Source: DAIRVC01 sp036803025 (lineage in GTDB: Bacteria > Chloroflexota > Anaerolineae > Anaerolineales > E44-bin32). Taken from it: a stretch of 21,132 nt of DNA. Within the stretch, counting starts at the first letter, position 1. Each line of letters opens with the position of its first letter. The translations under genes and the position numbers were made by a program. Below, piece by piece: positions 15,083-21,132 of this stretch. The stretch covers positions 1 through 21,132 of the forward strand of contig DAIRVC010000032.1 of NCBI GenBank assembly GCA_036803025.1, given 5' to 3'. The notes beneath the pieces were generated by a model. It saw nothing but the letters and a program-made list of their open reading frames with translations. It had not been told where the DNA came from and did not search any database.

Positions 15083-15137
15083 GCGGGTAAGGCTCCCCGG
15101 CAACCCGGCAGGGTTGGCGGGAGCCCGGGAGGCAAGC

Positions 15138-15800
15138 ATGGCCAAAGGCACACTCACCGATCGGCAGCGGCGTATGCTGGACTTCATCCAGAAGTACAGT
15201 GCCGACAACGGTTTTCCCCCGTCGATCCGGGAAATCGGCAACGCGGTCGGGATTTCATCCACCTCGGTGGTCAACTACAACCTGAACCGGCTGGTGGCGG
15301 AAGGCTATCTGGACCGCCAGCAGAATGTCTCGCGCGGCCTGCGCCTGACCGAGCGGCTGGGCAAGGCCGCCGACCGGATCGGCGATGTCGTGCGGGTGCG
15401 GAAGATCGGCCGCATTTTCGCCTCACAGCCGGTGCCCATGCCGGGGACCGATACGGCCGTCTTCGATGAGGACGAGGCGGTCGAGATCACGCGCGATCTG
15501 TTGAGCATGCCCCCGGAGGGTTTGTTCGCCCTGGAGGTCCAGGGCGATTCGATGATCGATGCCATGGTCAGCGACGGGGACATCGTGGTGATGAAGCGGG
15601 AGCCGGAGTGGCGCAACGGCGACATGGTTGCGGTCTGGTTCAAGGACAAAGAAGAGACGACGTTGAAGCACATCTACCGCGAGGGCAAGCGCATTCGGCT
15701 GCAGCCCGCCAATCCCACGATGCAGCCGATCTATGTCGACGAGCCGGGTGATCTGGAAGTGCAGGGGAAGGTGGTTCTGGTGGTCCGCCAGATGGCCTGA
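15138..15800 (+). CDS. lexA: LexA, SOS-response repressor
   Basis: A 220-residue repressor of DNA-damage genes that cleaves itself when stimulated by RecA filaments. The N-terminal winged helix-turn-helix (~6-70) includes PPSIREIGNAVGISSTSVVNY. The C-terminal S24 peptidase domain has catalytic Ser138 in GDSM and Lys177 in TTLKHIY. The usual Ala-Gly scissile pair appears as A95-S96 in GRIFASQPVP. The ATG at 15138 is preferred over the ATG at 15081 because GGGAGG lies 5 nt before it, and the earlier one overlaps the -10 box. It is controlled by its own operator in the promoter. No other SOS gene is adjacent. Confidence 0.96.
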   Translation: MAKGTLTDRQRRMLDFIQKYSADNGFPPSIREIGNAVGISSTSVVNYNLNRLVAEGYLDRQQNVSRGLRLTERLGKAADRIGDVVRVRKIGRIFASQPVPMPGTDTAVFDEDEAVEITRDLLSMPPEGLFALEVQGDSMIDAMVSDGDIVVMKREPEWRNGDMVAVWFKDKEETTLKHIYREGKRIRLQPANPTMQPIYVDEPGDLEVQGKVVLVVRQMA

Positions 15801-15823
15801 GCGCCTGACGTCAAGGACGATGG

Positions 15824-15860
15824 ACAGGCTCCCGCAGTCGACGTCACTCCGGGAGCCTGT
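15824..15860. terminator. Bidirectional hairpin between lexA and the hydrolase gene
   Basis: The arms acaggctcccg and cgggagcctgt form a perfect 11-bp stem with a 15-nt loop. It is placed between two convergent stops (15800 and 15867). No long T-run follows in either direction. Confidence 0.55.
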
Positions 15861-15866
15861 TCGCGT

Positions 15867-16637
15867 CTACAGGTAGGTCCCCAGGAAGGCCAGGATGCGA
15901 TCGGCGAGGTCTGGGGTCGTGTCGAACATCCCCGTGCCGTGCCCACCCTGAGGATAGACGATGAGATCGGCTGGACCTGCGGCTGCCTCGGCTAATCCGC
16001 GCACGGTCTCGGCGCTGTAGGGATCATCCTCCGCCGCAGCCAGGAAAAGCGGCCGTTCGCCATACGCCTCGACCAGGCCCTCGATCTGGACACGGAAATA
16101 GTCGAATCCGGGCGAGAGAAGCAGTACCGCCCCCAGGCCGCTCTCCTGCGCGCCGAGCCATAAGGAGAGATTGGCGCCGATACTGGCGCCCAGGACGGCG
16201 ATTCGAGCCGAGTCGACCTCCGGGCGAGCGGCCAGCCATTGATAGGCGGCCCGGACATCCTCCCGCGCCAGCTCCCAGTTCTCCTCCCCGCCAGTTTCGC
16301 CGTCGCCGCGCAGATCGATAGCCAGGGAAGCGTAGCCGGCGGAGGTCAGCCGGGCCGTGAATGCCTGCCAATCCGACCTCGATCGAGCGTACATGTGCAG
16401 CAGGAGGACTGCGGCGGCGGGCGCCTCGGCCGGCGCTGTCCATGTCCCGCGCAGGGTCAGGCCCTCGGCCCCGGGTATCTCGACCGTGCCCGACTCGAGC
16501 ATCGGGGCCGTGGGCGTGGCCGCCTCCGGCGGCGAGGTCATGCTCGGCTGGGGAGGCGCCGTCGTCGCGGTGGTCCGGCCGGCACAGGCGCTCAGTCCCA
16601 GCGCCAGGGCCACCAACGCACTTGAGAGTCGCTTCAC
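15867..16637 (-). CDS. Alpha/beta-hydrolase lipoprotein
   Basis: A 256-residue exported esterase/lipase-like protein. It has a signal peptide with lipobox LSAC (C18), then a Thr/Pro linker to about residue 45. The hydrolase fold shows an HMYARS segment after strand 3 (oxyanion side), the LAIDLRGDGET segment, the nucleophile elbow GASIGA, an acid in EDDPYS and the His in GGHGTGM. It resembles dienelactone-hydrolase-type enzymes. The substrate is unknown. It starts with GTG behind AGGAGGGG, and the GTG overlaps the TGA of the upstream methyltransferase (GTGA), so the two are coupled. Confidence 0.85.
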   Translation of the reverse strand: MKRLSSALVALALGLSACAGRTTATTAPPQPSMTSPPEAATPTAPMLESGTVEIPGAEGLTLRGTWTAPAEAPAAAVLLLHMYARSRSDWQAFTARLTSAGYASLAIDLRGDGETGGEENWELAREDVRAAYQWLAARPEVDSARIAVLGASIGANLSLWLGAQESGLGAVLLLSPGFDYFRVQIEGLVEAYGERPLFLAAAEDDPYSAETVRGLAEAAAGPADLIVYPQGGHGTGMFDTTPDLADRILAFLGTYL

Positions 16638-17407
16638 GGTTTCCCCTCCTGCAGTGGTGGGACTGCGCCCAGGCCGGCGAGCAGCAGCAGGCGCGGCGAG
16701 TCCGGACGCAGCGGCGAGAGATCGTAGTCGCCGTAGAGGGCGATCGACTCGAAGCCGGCTTGGTGAAGGAGATCTGCCATGACTTCGGGTGTGCGCAGGA
16801 AGTACACGGCTGGAACCAGCGTGCGGAGGACGCGCCCGTCCGGCAGGAGTTCATCATACGCCCACTCGACCTGAAGTCGCGCTGGATTGTCGTGCCACGT
16901 CTGCCTGGCGTACAGTTGAATCGCATGCCCGTCTTGCGCATCTTCGAACACGTCGATCGGCTCGTCGCCGACGAGATCCTGCCGGTCATCGGCCACCGGC
17001 AATTCGGCTGCCAGGCAGCCTGCCTGAGCCAGATGCCGGCGCGCGGTGGTGAGTGCCGCGACGAGCTCATGCACGGCGAGGCCGGCCAGGGTGTTGCAGG
17101 GGGCCAATATCAATGGATAGCGGGCGGTCAGGCGGAATTCGCGCAGATCTCCAAGGTGCAGCCTCACCTGCAGGCCGGGTTCACCGGCAAGGTGTCCGGC
17201 GGCGCGGTCCAGCATCCCGGGGTCTCGATCCAGGCCGGCCACCTCGAATCCCTCACGGGCCAGTGAAAGCAGAACACGTCCGGTCCCACACCCGAGCTCC
17301 AGGATCGGGCCCCCGCACGCCCGAGCCAGGCGGCGCCACAGGCTGAGGTCATCCTCGAAGAACTGCAGGTGCGCGTCGTAGAGCCGTGGGAAATCGTCGC
17401 CAGGCAT
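16634..17407 (-). CDS. SAM-dependent methyltransferase
   Basis: A 257-residue class I methyltransferase. The SAM-binding motif I reads ILELGCGTGRV near residues 34-44, with an acidic end of strand 2 in VAGLDRD, motif II-like LHLGDLREF and the PLILAPCNTLAGL strand. The C-terminal part contains a beta-rich lid region. Its target, small molecule or macromolecule, cannot be told from sequence. The ATG at 17407 gives a natural N-terminus (MPGDDFPRLYDAHL), although the SD is weak. Further upstream the open frame runs into the tRNA-Pro promoter. A hairpin-forming leader of about 50 nt precedes it. It is coupled to the lipoprotein hydrolase. Confidence 0.85.
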   Translation of the reverse strand: MPGDDFPRLYDAHLQFFEDDLSLWRRLARACGGPILELGCGTGRVLLSLAREGFEVAGLDRDPGMLDRAAGHLAGEPGLQVRLHLGDLREFRLTARYPLILAPCNTLAGLAVHELVAALTTARRHLAQAGCLAAELPVADDRQDLVGDEPIDVFEDAQDGHAIQLYARQTWHDNPARLQVEWAYDELLPDGRVLRTLVPAVYFLRTPEVMADLLHQAGFESIALYGDYDLSPLRPDSPRLLLLAGLGAVPPLQEGKP

Positions 17408-17430
17408 GCCAGCGCCGTGTGTCGAACATG

Positions 17431-17462
17431 CGCCCGAGGGTTGCTTGACCTGCCCTCGGGCG
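17431..17462. repeat. Perfect inverted repeat over the tRNA-Pro -35 box
   Basis: The arms cgcccgaggg (17431-17440) and ccctcgggcg (17453-17462) pair perfectly around 12 nt. The loop holds most of the tRNA promoter -35. In the opposite direction the repeat would form the 5' leader hairpin of the methyltransferase mRNA. Confidence 0.7.
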
Positions 17463-17473
17463 GAGATTATACT
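17445..17473 (+). promoter_or_regulatory. tRNA-Pro promoter
   Basis: The -35 TTGACC (17445-17450) and -10 TATACT (17468-17473) are 17 nt apart, and the tRNA begins 9 nt further on. A minus-strand TATAAT (17466-17471), usable for the methyltransferase gene, overlaps this -10 box. Confidence 0.75.
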
Positions 17474-17482
17474 CGCTGCGAT

Positions 17483-17555
17483 CGGGGTGTAGCGCAGCTG
17501 GAAGCGCACCGCGTTTGGGACGCGGGGGTCGGCGGTTCAAGTCCGCCCACCCCGA
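17483..17555 (+). tRNA. tRNA-Pro (anticodon TGG)
   Basis: A full cloverleaf can be drawn: acceptor cggggtg / caccccg, D stem gcgc / gcgc, anticodon stem ccgcg / cgcgg around the loop tttggga (anticodon TGG), and T stem ggcgg / ccgcc around ttcaagt, with discriminator A. CCA is not encoded. Confidence 0.95.
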
Positions 17556-17571
17556 CTTGGGGAAGGGAACG

Positions 17572-17901
17572 ATGCGCGGCGAGAGCGTCTTCCGGGAGAG
17601 CCCAAGGCTCGACACACTGCTCGTGGCGGCGCGCTACGCGCCGCCGGATCGCCGGCTGACGCACGTGCGCGCGTACGAGCGCCGCGGTGCGGTGTGGACG
17701 GATGCGCTGCTCCTGGATCGGGCGGCGCTGCTTCATCAACTCGTAGTTGGGAAGCGCGTGGCCACAGCGCTTCCGCGCTCATTGCCCGGGGACTTCCGCG
17801 TCCTCCACCGCGTCCGCCGCGAGCAGGGGGAGGGCCGGGGCTGGATCGTGGCCGGAGAGGGCCGCGGCGGCCAGGATGACCTGGGCCTGCCGCTCTTCTG
17901 A
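17572..17901 (+). CDS. Hypothetical protein directly behind tRNA-Pro
   Basis: A 109-residue basic ORF (MRGESVFRESPRLDTLL onward) that starts 16 nt after the tRNA, with an SD-like GGGGAAGGGAA just before the ATG. It contains VAARYAPPDRRLTHVRAYERRG, a central LLLDRAALLHQL helix, and GDFRVLHRVRRE. It has no signal peptide, membrane segment or Cys pattern. I do not recognise a family. A hairpin terminator 29 nt after the stop closes the unit. With no promoter between, it is probably read through from the tRNA promoter. Coding status rests on the SD, the codon pattern and the terminator. Confidence 0.6.
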   Translation: MRGESVFRESPRLDTLLVAARYAPPDRRLTHVRAYERRGAVWTDALLLDRAALLHQLVVGKRVATALPRSLPGDFRVLHRVRREQGEGRGWIVAGEGRGGQDDLGLPLF

Positions 17902-17930
17902 CACCAGCAACTGCGACGATCGGAAGGCAG

Positions 17931-17954
17931 CGGGGCGGCTATTGGGCCGCCCCG
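17931..17954. terminator. Hairpin terminator between the small ORF and the Rieske gene
   Basis: A perfect 9-bp stem, cggggcggc / gccgccccg, with loop tattgg is followed on the plus strand by tccctttcc. It lies between convergent stops and may serve both. Confidence 0.65.
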
Positions 17955-17972
17955 TCCCTTTCCCGGCGCGCT

Positions 17973-18428
17973 CTACAGGTCCGTGGCGAGCCGCACGCTG
18001 TCTGCCACCTCGCTGCCGCTGTCAATGATGAGCTGGTGGTCCTCCGTCAGACTGACCTCGAGGTGCCTCAACGGCCGAAGCGCCGGACCCTTCAAGATCA
18101 GACCGTCGTGACGGAAGCGACTTCCGTGACAAGGGCAGACGAACTCGCCCGCCTCTTCGGAGACTGTGCAGCCGAGGTGCGTGCACAGGCCCGAGACGGC
18201 GTAGAAGCCCGACTCGTCCCGCATCAGCCAGGCACGCGCCTGCGGGACGGCGGTCACACTTCCGATGGCGTAGTTGTCGGGTGAGCCGACCGGAATACGT
18301 TGCGAGGCCGGAGGCGGTTGTCGGTAGCTCAGGAAGCGCGCCAATCCGCCGAGAGCCAGCACACCCGAGAGCGCCAGGCTGAGCTTCAGGACCGCCCGTC
18401 TGGGCAGGCTGCTCCAACGCTCGTTCAC
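17973..18428 (-). CDS. Rieske [2Fe-2S] protein of a bc-type complex
   Basis: A 151-residue membrane-anchored Rieske protein. The cluster ligands are in C82-T-H84-L-G-C87 and C98-P-C100-H101; the two extra Cys (C87, C100) form the usual disulfide. The N-terminus has a twin-arginine-like SLPRRAVLKLS before one hydrophobic helix (~13-34), consistent with Tat insertion of a folded cluster domain facing outward. It takes electrons from quinol at the Qo site of cytochrome b and passes them to cytochrome c. The GTG start overlaps the cytochrome b stop (GTGA), with AAGGGGG 8 nt upstream. It is the last gene of a three-gene operon. Confidence 0.93.
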   Translation of the reverse strand: MNERWSSLPRRAVLKLSLALSGVLALGGLARFLSYRQPPPASQRIPVGSPDNYAIGSVTAVPQARAWLMRDESGFYAVSGLCTHLGCTVSEEAGEFVCPCHGSRFRHDGLILKGPALRPLRHLEVSLTEDHQLIIDSGSEVADSVRLATDL

Positions 18429-19507
18429 GAGAGCGCCCCCTTGACGATCAGCGCGAGCACGACGGCGATGCACGTCAGGACGGTCCACTGGGCAGTGCGT
18501 CCCTGGCGGTTGAACCATGTGCCCACCCCGGCCGGGTCACGGTCAAGCACGAGCGGAGCCAGGGCCACGACGGCGAGCAGGCTGGCAGGGATCACAACGC
18601 CCATCAAAAGCGCGTCGCCGAGTCGCAGCAGTTGCTGCACCCACAGGAAGAACCACGGCGCGGAGGCCTCCGCAGGCAGTTGATCGAAATCGGGCCGTGG
18701 GCTGACGCCGGGCGGGAACAGGACCGTCAACGCCAGCAAGACCGCACCGGCGAGCAGCGCCGCGATCGTCTCGCGCCGGACAAGGTCGCTGCGCGGCAGC
18801 CGCGGCTTGCCGGGCTGTGAGGACTCGAGCTGGTGGGAGATCCCGCCGTCGCGCCGGATACGGAAGAGATGCCAGACGAGAACCACCGAAGCCGGAAGCG
18901 CCAGTCCGAAGATGTGCCACCCGAAGAAACGGACGACCGTGGCGCCGCTGATCTCGCCTCCGCCGACCGCGGCCAGGTACAGCCCGTCGCCGACCAGCGG
19001 AATCGTTCGCAGCAAGTTCGTTCCGACCATCAGCGCCCAGGCGATGTCATTATCCCAGCGCAGCACGAGCCCGGTGAAGTTGAGCAGCAAGACGGCTGCC
19101 AGGAGGCAGATGCCCAGCAGCCAATTGAGGCGGCGCGGCTTGTGGTATGCGCCCGTGAGCAGCACGCGCACAAGATGCAGCGCGACCGTGACGATCAGCG
19201 CCTGGCCGGCCCAGTAGTGGACGCCTCGCACCAGCCAACCATAGGGAACCAGGTGGGTGATGCGCTGGACCGAGGCGTTGGCGCCTTCCAGGTTGGGCTC
19301 GTAGTAGAACAGTTCGAGCGCGCCTGAGATTGTCAGTATCAAGACCAGGAACAGGCTGATCCCGCCCAATCCGAACGTGTAGCCGAAGCGCGCTTCACGG
19401 TCCGGGATTGTCGCGGGGTGGAGATGCTCGAAGAAGCTGGGGCGCCGCCGCGCCTCGCGGCGCAGTGGACGCGCCGCCTCGTCGTGGGTTTCGGAAACCG
19501 ATGTCAC
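18425..19507 (-). CDS. Cytochrome b (b6-like) of a quinol oxidoreductase
   Basis: A 360-residue integral membrane subunit. Two bis-His heme pairs can be placed: H97/H111 and H198/H213. The 15-residue step of the second pair is the cytochrome b6-type spacing, not that of bc1. The C-terminal ~110 residues (about three helices) correspond to a fused subunit-IV-like part. In the Qo region the PEWY-type motif reads ASAPWFFLWVQQLLR, without the acidic residue. It oxidises quinol, most likely menaquinol. The start is GTG overlapping the cytochrome c stop (GTGA), with GGAGG 8 nt upstream. It sits between cytochrome c and Rieske genes. Confidence 0.93.
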   Translation of the reverse strand: MTSVSETHDEAARPLRREARRRPSFFEHLHPATIPDREARFGYTFGLGGISLFLVLILTISGALELFYYEPNLEGANASVQRITHLVPYGWLVRGVHYWAGQALIVTVALHLVRVLLTGAYHKPRRLNWLLGICLLAAVLLLNFTGLVLRWDNDIAWALMVGTNLLRTIPLVGDGLYLAAVGGGEISGATVVRFFGWHIFGLALPASVVLVWHLFRIRRDGGISHQLESSQPGKPRLPRSDLVRRETIAALLAGAVLLALTVLFPPGVSPRPDFDQLPAEASAPWFFLWVQQLLRLGDALLMGVVIPASLLAVVALAPLVLDRDPAGVGTWFNRQGRTAQWTVLTCIAVVLALIVKGALS

Positions 19508-20253
19508 CGCGACGGCCTCCGGCCGAAGGCGATCGCCAAACCGGCGACGGCAAGCAAACCGCCCAGCCCGAACGCGAGTTGCCGTTCGTTGCCGCGCGGC
19601 GCCGGCCGCAGGTGCAGCTGCACCACGGCGGCGTTGCCGGCGTCGAGCGTCAGCCCGGCCGGCAGCTCACCCCGTTCATACAGTAGATAGGCCGTCAGAC
19701 CCAGCGCTTGTTCATCGGTGAGCGATCCCGGATTCCACCAGGGCATCGTCTCGCGTATCTTGTGCAGAAGATCAAGGGCCGTGGGATAGGCCAGCAAGGA
19801 TCCGGCGCCGAGCACCGGGCCGATGGTACGCGGCAGATCAAAACCTTGCGGAGGGTGGTTGGCGGCGTGACAGCGAGACTCCCAGCAGTACGAGTCGCCG
19901 CCCCAGGCCTCACGCCATTCATCTGTCAGGCCCTGGCCGCGGTCGCCGTGGCAGGCCATGCAGATCTGGTAGTAGTCCTGCCACCCGAGGTCAGCCTGCG
20001 TCGGATTCGCCGGAAGGGGGCGCGGCAAGAGGCGCTCGGAGATCCAGCCCTGCTCCTCGCCTGCCTGGAGATCATCGGGCTCGGGCTCGAGCGTCGAGAG
20101 GCGCGGCGGCGCAGCCTCGGCGAGCGAGGTCTTCAGAAGCTGCGCCGGGATGAAGACAAGGGCCGCGGCCGAGAACACGACACCGAGGCGAGCCCATGGA
20201 TGCGCTGTTCGGCGCGCACGGGGCGGGGGAGCTGAGCCGGGAGTGCGGTCCAT
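19504..20253 (-). CDS. Membrane-anchored c-type cytochrome of the bc operon
   Basis: A 249-residue protein with an uncleaved N-terminal helix (~22-40) and a C-terminal helix (~225-243), and a heme domain between them. The heme site is C98-MA-C101-H102 with likely Met ligand M170 in ETMPWWNPGSLTDEQ. A second Cys pair reads C123-WESR-C128-H129, a CX4CH form that could carry another heme or a disulfide. It should accept electrons from the Rieske centre. The ATG at 20253 is the first usable start in frame; a longer frame would cross tRNA-Gly on the other strand. SD is weak (AGG at 10 nt). The stop overlaps the cytochrome b GTG. Confidence 0.88.
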   Translation of the reverse strand: MDRTPGSAPPPRARRTAHPWARLGVVFSAAALVFIPAQLLKTSLAEAAPPRLSTLEPEPDDLQAGEEQGWISERLLPRPLPANPTQADLGWQDYYQICMACHGDRGQGLTDEWREAWGGDSYCWESRCHAANHPPQGFDLPRTIGPVLGAGSLLAYPTALDLLHKIRETMPWWNPGSLTDEQALGLTAYLLYERGELPAGLTLDAGNAAVVQLHLRPAPRGNERQLAFGLGGLLAVAGLAIAFGRRPSR

Positions 20254-20355
20254 GATGAGCGGCCTGATGCGTACACCGCGCGTGTCGGCGGCTGCGCGCT
20301 GAATGTATACCACAAGATGGCGCCCCTGGTTGTCGGGTGGCTGAGGGGCGCGTGG

Positions 20356-20361
20356 TAGAAT
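20356..20361 (+). promoter_or_regulatory. -10 box for tRNA-Gly
   Basis: TAGAAT ends 9 nt before the tRNA. A TTGTCG lies 20 nt upstream, longer than the usual spacing, so the -35 is uncertain. Confidence 0.45.
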
Positions 20362-20370
20362 CTTGGGCCC

Positions 20371-20442
20371 GCGGGCGTGGCCAAGTGGTAAGGCATCAGC
20401 CTTCCAAGCTGATATTCGCGGGTTCGAATCCCGTCGCCCGCT
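20371..20442 (+). tRNA. tRNA-Gly (anticodon TCC)
   Basis: The acceptor gcgggcg / cgcccgc, D stem gcc / ggc, anticodon stem tcagc / gctga with loop cttccaa (anticodon TCC), and T stem gcggg / cccgt around ttcgaat fit a glycine tRNA with discriminator T. CCA is not encoded. It is divergent from the cytochrome operon. Confidence 0.95.
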
Positions 20443-20457
20443 CAGACTCCTGAAACC

Positions 20458-20499
20458 GCGCACAGGCGGCGGCCGCTGACCGGGCTGCCGCCTGCGCGC
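20458..20499. terminator. Long hairpin after tRNA-Gly and the M1 peptidase gene
   Basis: The arms gcgcacaggcggc and gccgcctgcgcgc pair over 13 positions with one mismatch around a 16-nt loop. It lies between the tRNA end and the convergent stop at 20516. There is no T-run, so the call rests on position and stem strength. Confidence 0.5.
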
Positions 20500-20515
20500 G
20501 TGCAGCGGGCGAAAG

Positions 20516-21132
20516 CTAGGCGCCGGCCTTATCCAGCTCGCGCGCCAGGCGCGCCGCGGTGACCGGGTGAAGGCGGGGGCGGACCTCCTCGAACAGCGGT
20601 CGGGCGTGCGGGCGGGACCACTCGGTGTCTGCCAGGGCGCGCACGACGCGCTCCATCGAGAGCAGAGGGCCCGTGTCCAGGACGAACTTCCGGGCGCGCG
20701 GCAGGATGTCTTGGTAGTCACTGAAGATCGCCAGCCGGTAGAAGTAGGACAGGGTGACGTAGCTGACGACCGAACGGAAGTTCAGGGTCTCGTCCAGCGC
20801 GCGCACGTCGGCGGCCGGGATACGCTCGGGCATTAGGAGCAGGAAGAGCTCCCGCTGCCGTGGAGTCCAGCCTTCGACGTCGGCCCGGGTCGGCAAGCGG
20901 CCCGCTTGGTAGTCAGCCACCGTCTTGGCCACCTGATCGTAGGACCTGGAGCTGAACTCCGGCAGGCTGGCCGGGATCCCCGGCTGATAGATCCATTCGT
21001 CGATCGGCACCTGTGCGGCCGCCTGGGGCAGGCGCCGGCCCAGGAACTCGAGGAAGGTTTCGGTGGTGATGGATTGAAAGGCGTACGTCTGGATGTACTC
21101 GTGGATAAAGCGATCGAAGGCCTGCCGGCCGA
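20516..21132 (-). CDS. M1 aminopeptidase, leukotriene A4 hydrolase-like, C-terminal part (cut by right edge)
   Basis: The frame is open to the right edge, so only the last ~205 residues are present; the GTG at 21010 is internal. The visible part begins FDRFIHEYIQTYAFQSITTETFLEFL in two adjacent stretches, then VPIDEWIYQPGIP, and ends in a helical repeat domain. This order is that of the C-terminal alpha-helical domain of leukotriene A4 hydrolase/aminopeptidase B-like M1 enzymes. The zinc motif HExxH and GAMEN motif lie beyond the edge, so activity cannot be judged. It likely acts as a zinc aminopeptidase. The stop TAG is followed by the hairpin at 20458-20499. Confidence 0.85.
   Translation of the reverse strand, partial: GRQAFDRFIHEYIQTYAFQSITTETFLEFLGRRLPQAAAQVPIDEWIYQPGIPASLPEFSSRSYDQVAKTVADYQAGRLPTRADVEGWTPRQRELFLLLMPERIPAADVRALDETLNFRSVVSYVTLSYFYRLAIFSDYQDILPRARKFVLDTGPLLSMERVVRALADTEWSRPHARPLFEEVRPRLHPVTAARLARELDKAGA

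Noticed and set aside
17349..17739. Minus-strand frames with GWADLNRRPPRPKRG-like and VGGLEPPTPASQTRC-like peptides
   Set aside because: They are antisense readings of tRNA-Pro, another known spurious-ORF signature.
20133..20721. Extended minus-strand frame upstream of the cytochrome c start, with RRDSNPRISAWKADALPLGH
   Set aside because: This peptide is the antisense of tRNA-Gly, a familiar false-protein signature. The true start is the ATG at 20253.

Overview
The window is GC-rich bacterial chromosome, densely coding, mostly on the minus strand. Its best fit is a member of the Chloroflexota, probably Anaerolineae-like. Three things suggest this: lipobox and membrane proteins carrying long Pro/Thr linkers of the TPTPTATP type, a LexA with a Gram-positive/Chloroflexota-style GAAC-N4-GTTC operator, and a fused MetV-MetF reductase next to CooC. 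This assignment is inferred from protein style, not from a marker-gene search.

Layout. Nt 1-663 (+) is the C-terminal end of a sensor histidine kinase that enters from the left. Nt 726-7423 (-) is a chain of one-carbon, nickel and redox genes. Read in transcription order it is metVF fusion, a degenerate HdrC-like Fe-S protein and cooC (these three joined by 4-bp start/stop overlaps), then, behind its own -10 box, an M29 aminopeptidase, a five-heme lipoprotein cytochrome, hypA and hypB. The set implies methylene-THF reduction and Ni-cofactor assembly (CODH/ACS and/or [NiFe] hydrogenase), but the nickel enzymes themselves lie outside the window.

Nt 7641-10710 (-) is a signalling pair: a VWA-like/TM/FHA protein followed by a membrane-anchored PP2C phosphatase. 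A 54-residue single-pass membrane protein (10831-10995, +) is transcribed away from the pair and ends at a clear terminator. Nt 11227-14932 (-) holds a polytopic membrane protein, guaA, xpt (purine salvage and GMP synthesis, 6 nt apart) and a CoA-binding protein. lexA (15138-15800, +) is divergent, with a textbook operator inside its promoter.

Nt 15867-17407 (-) is a two-gene unit of methyltransferase and lipoprotein hydrolase. It diverges from tRNA-Pro(TGG), which is followed after 16 nt by a small unrecognised ORF on the same strand. Nt 17973-20253 (-) is a compact cytochrome bc-type operon: membrane-anchored cytochrome c, cytochrome b and Rieske protein, joined by GTGA overlaps. tRNA-Gly(TCC) on the plus strand follows. 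The right edge is the C-terminal part of an M1 (leukotriene A4 hydrolase-like) aminopeptidase.

No insertion sequence, CRISPR array, phage gene or origin was seen. No gap exceeds 300 bp; the largest are 10996-11226 (two strong hairpins), 7424-7640 (leader of metVF, nothing identified with confidence) and 14933-15137 (divergent promoters).
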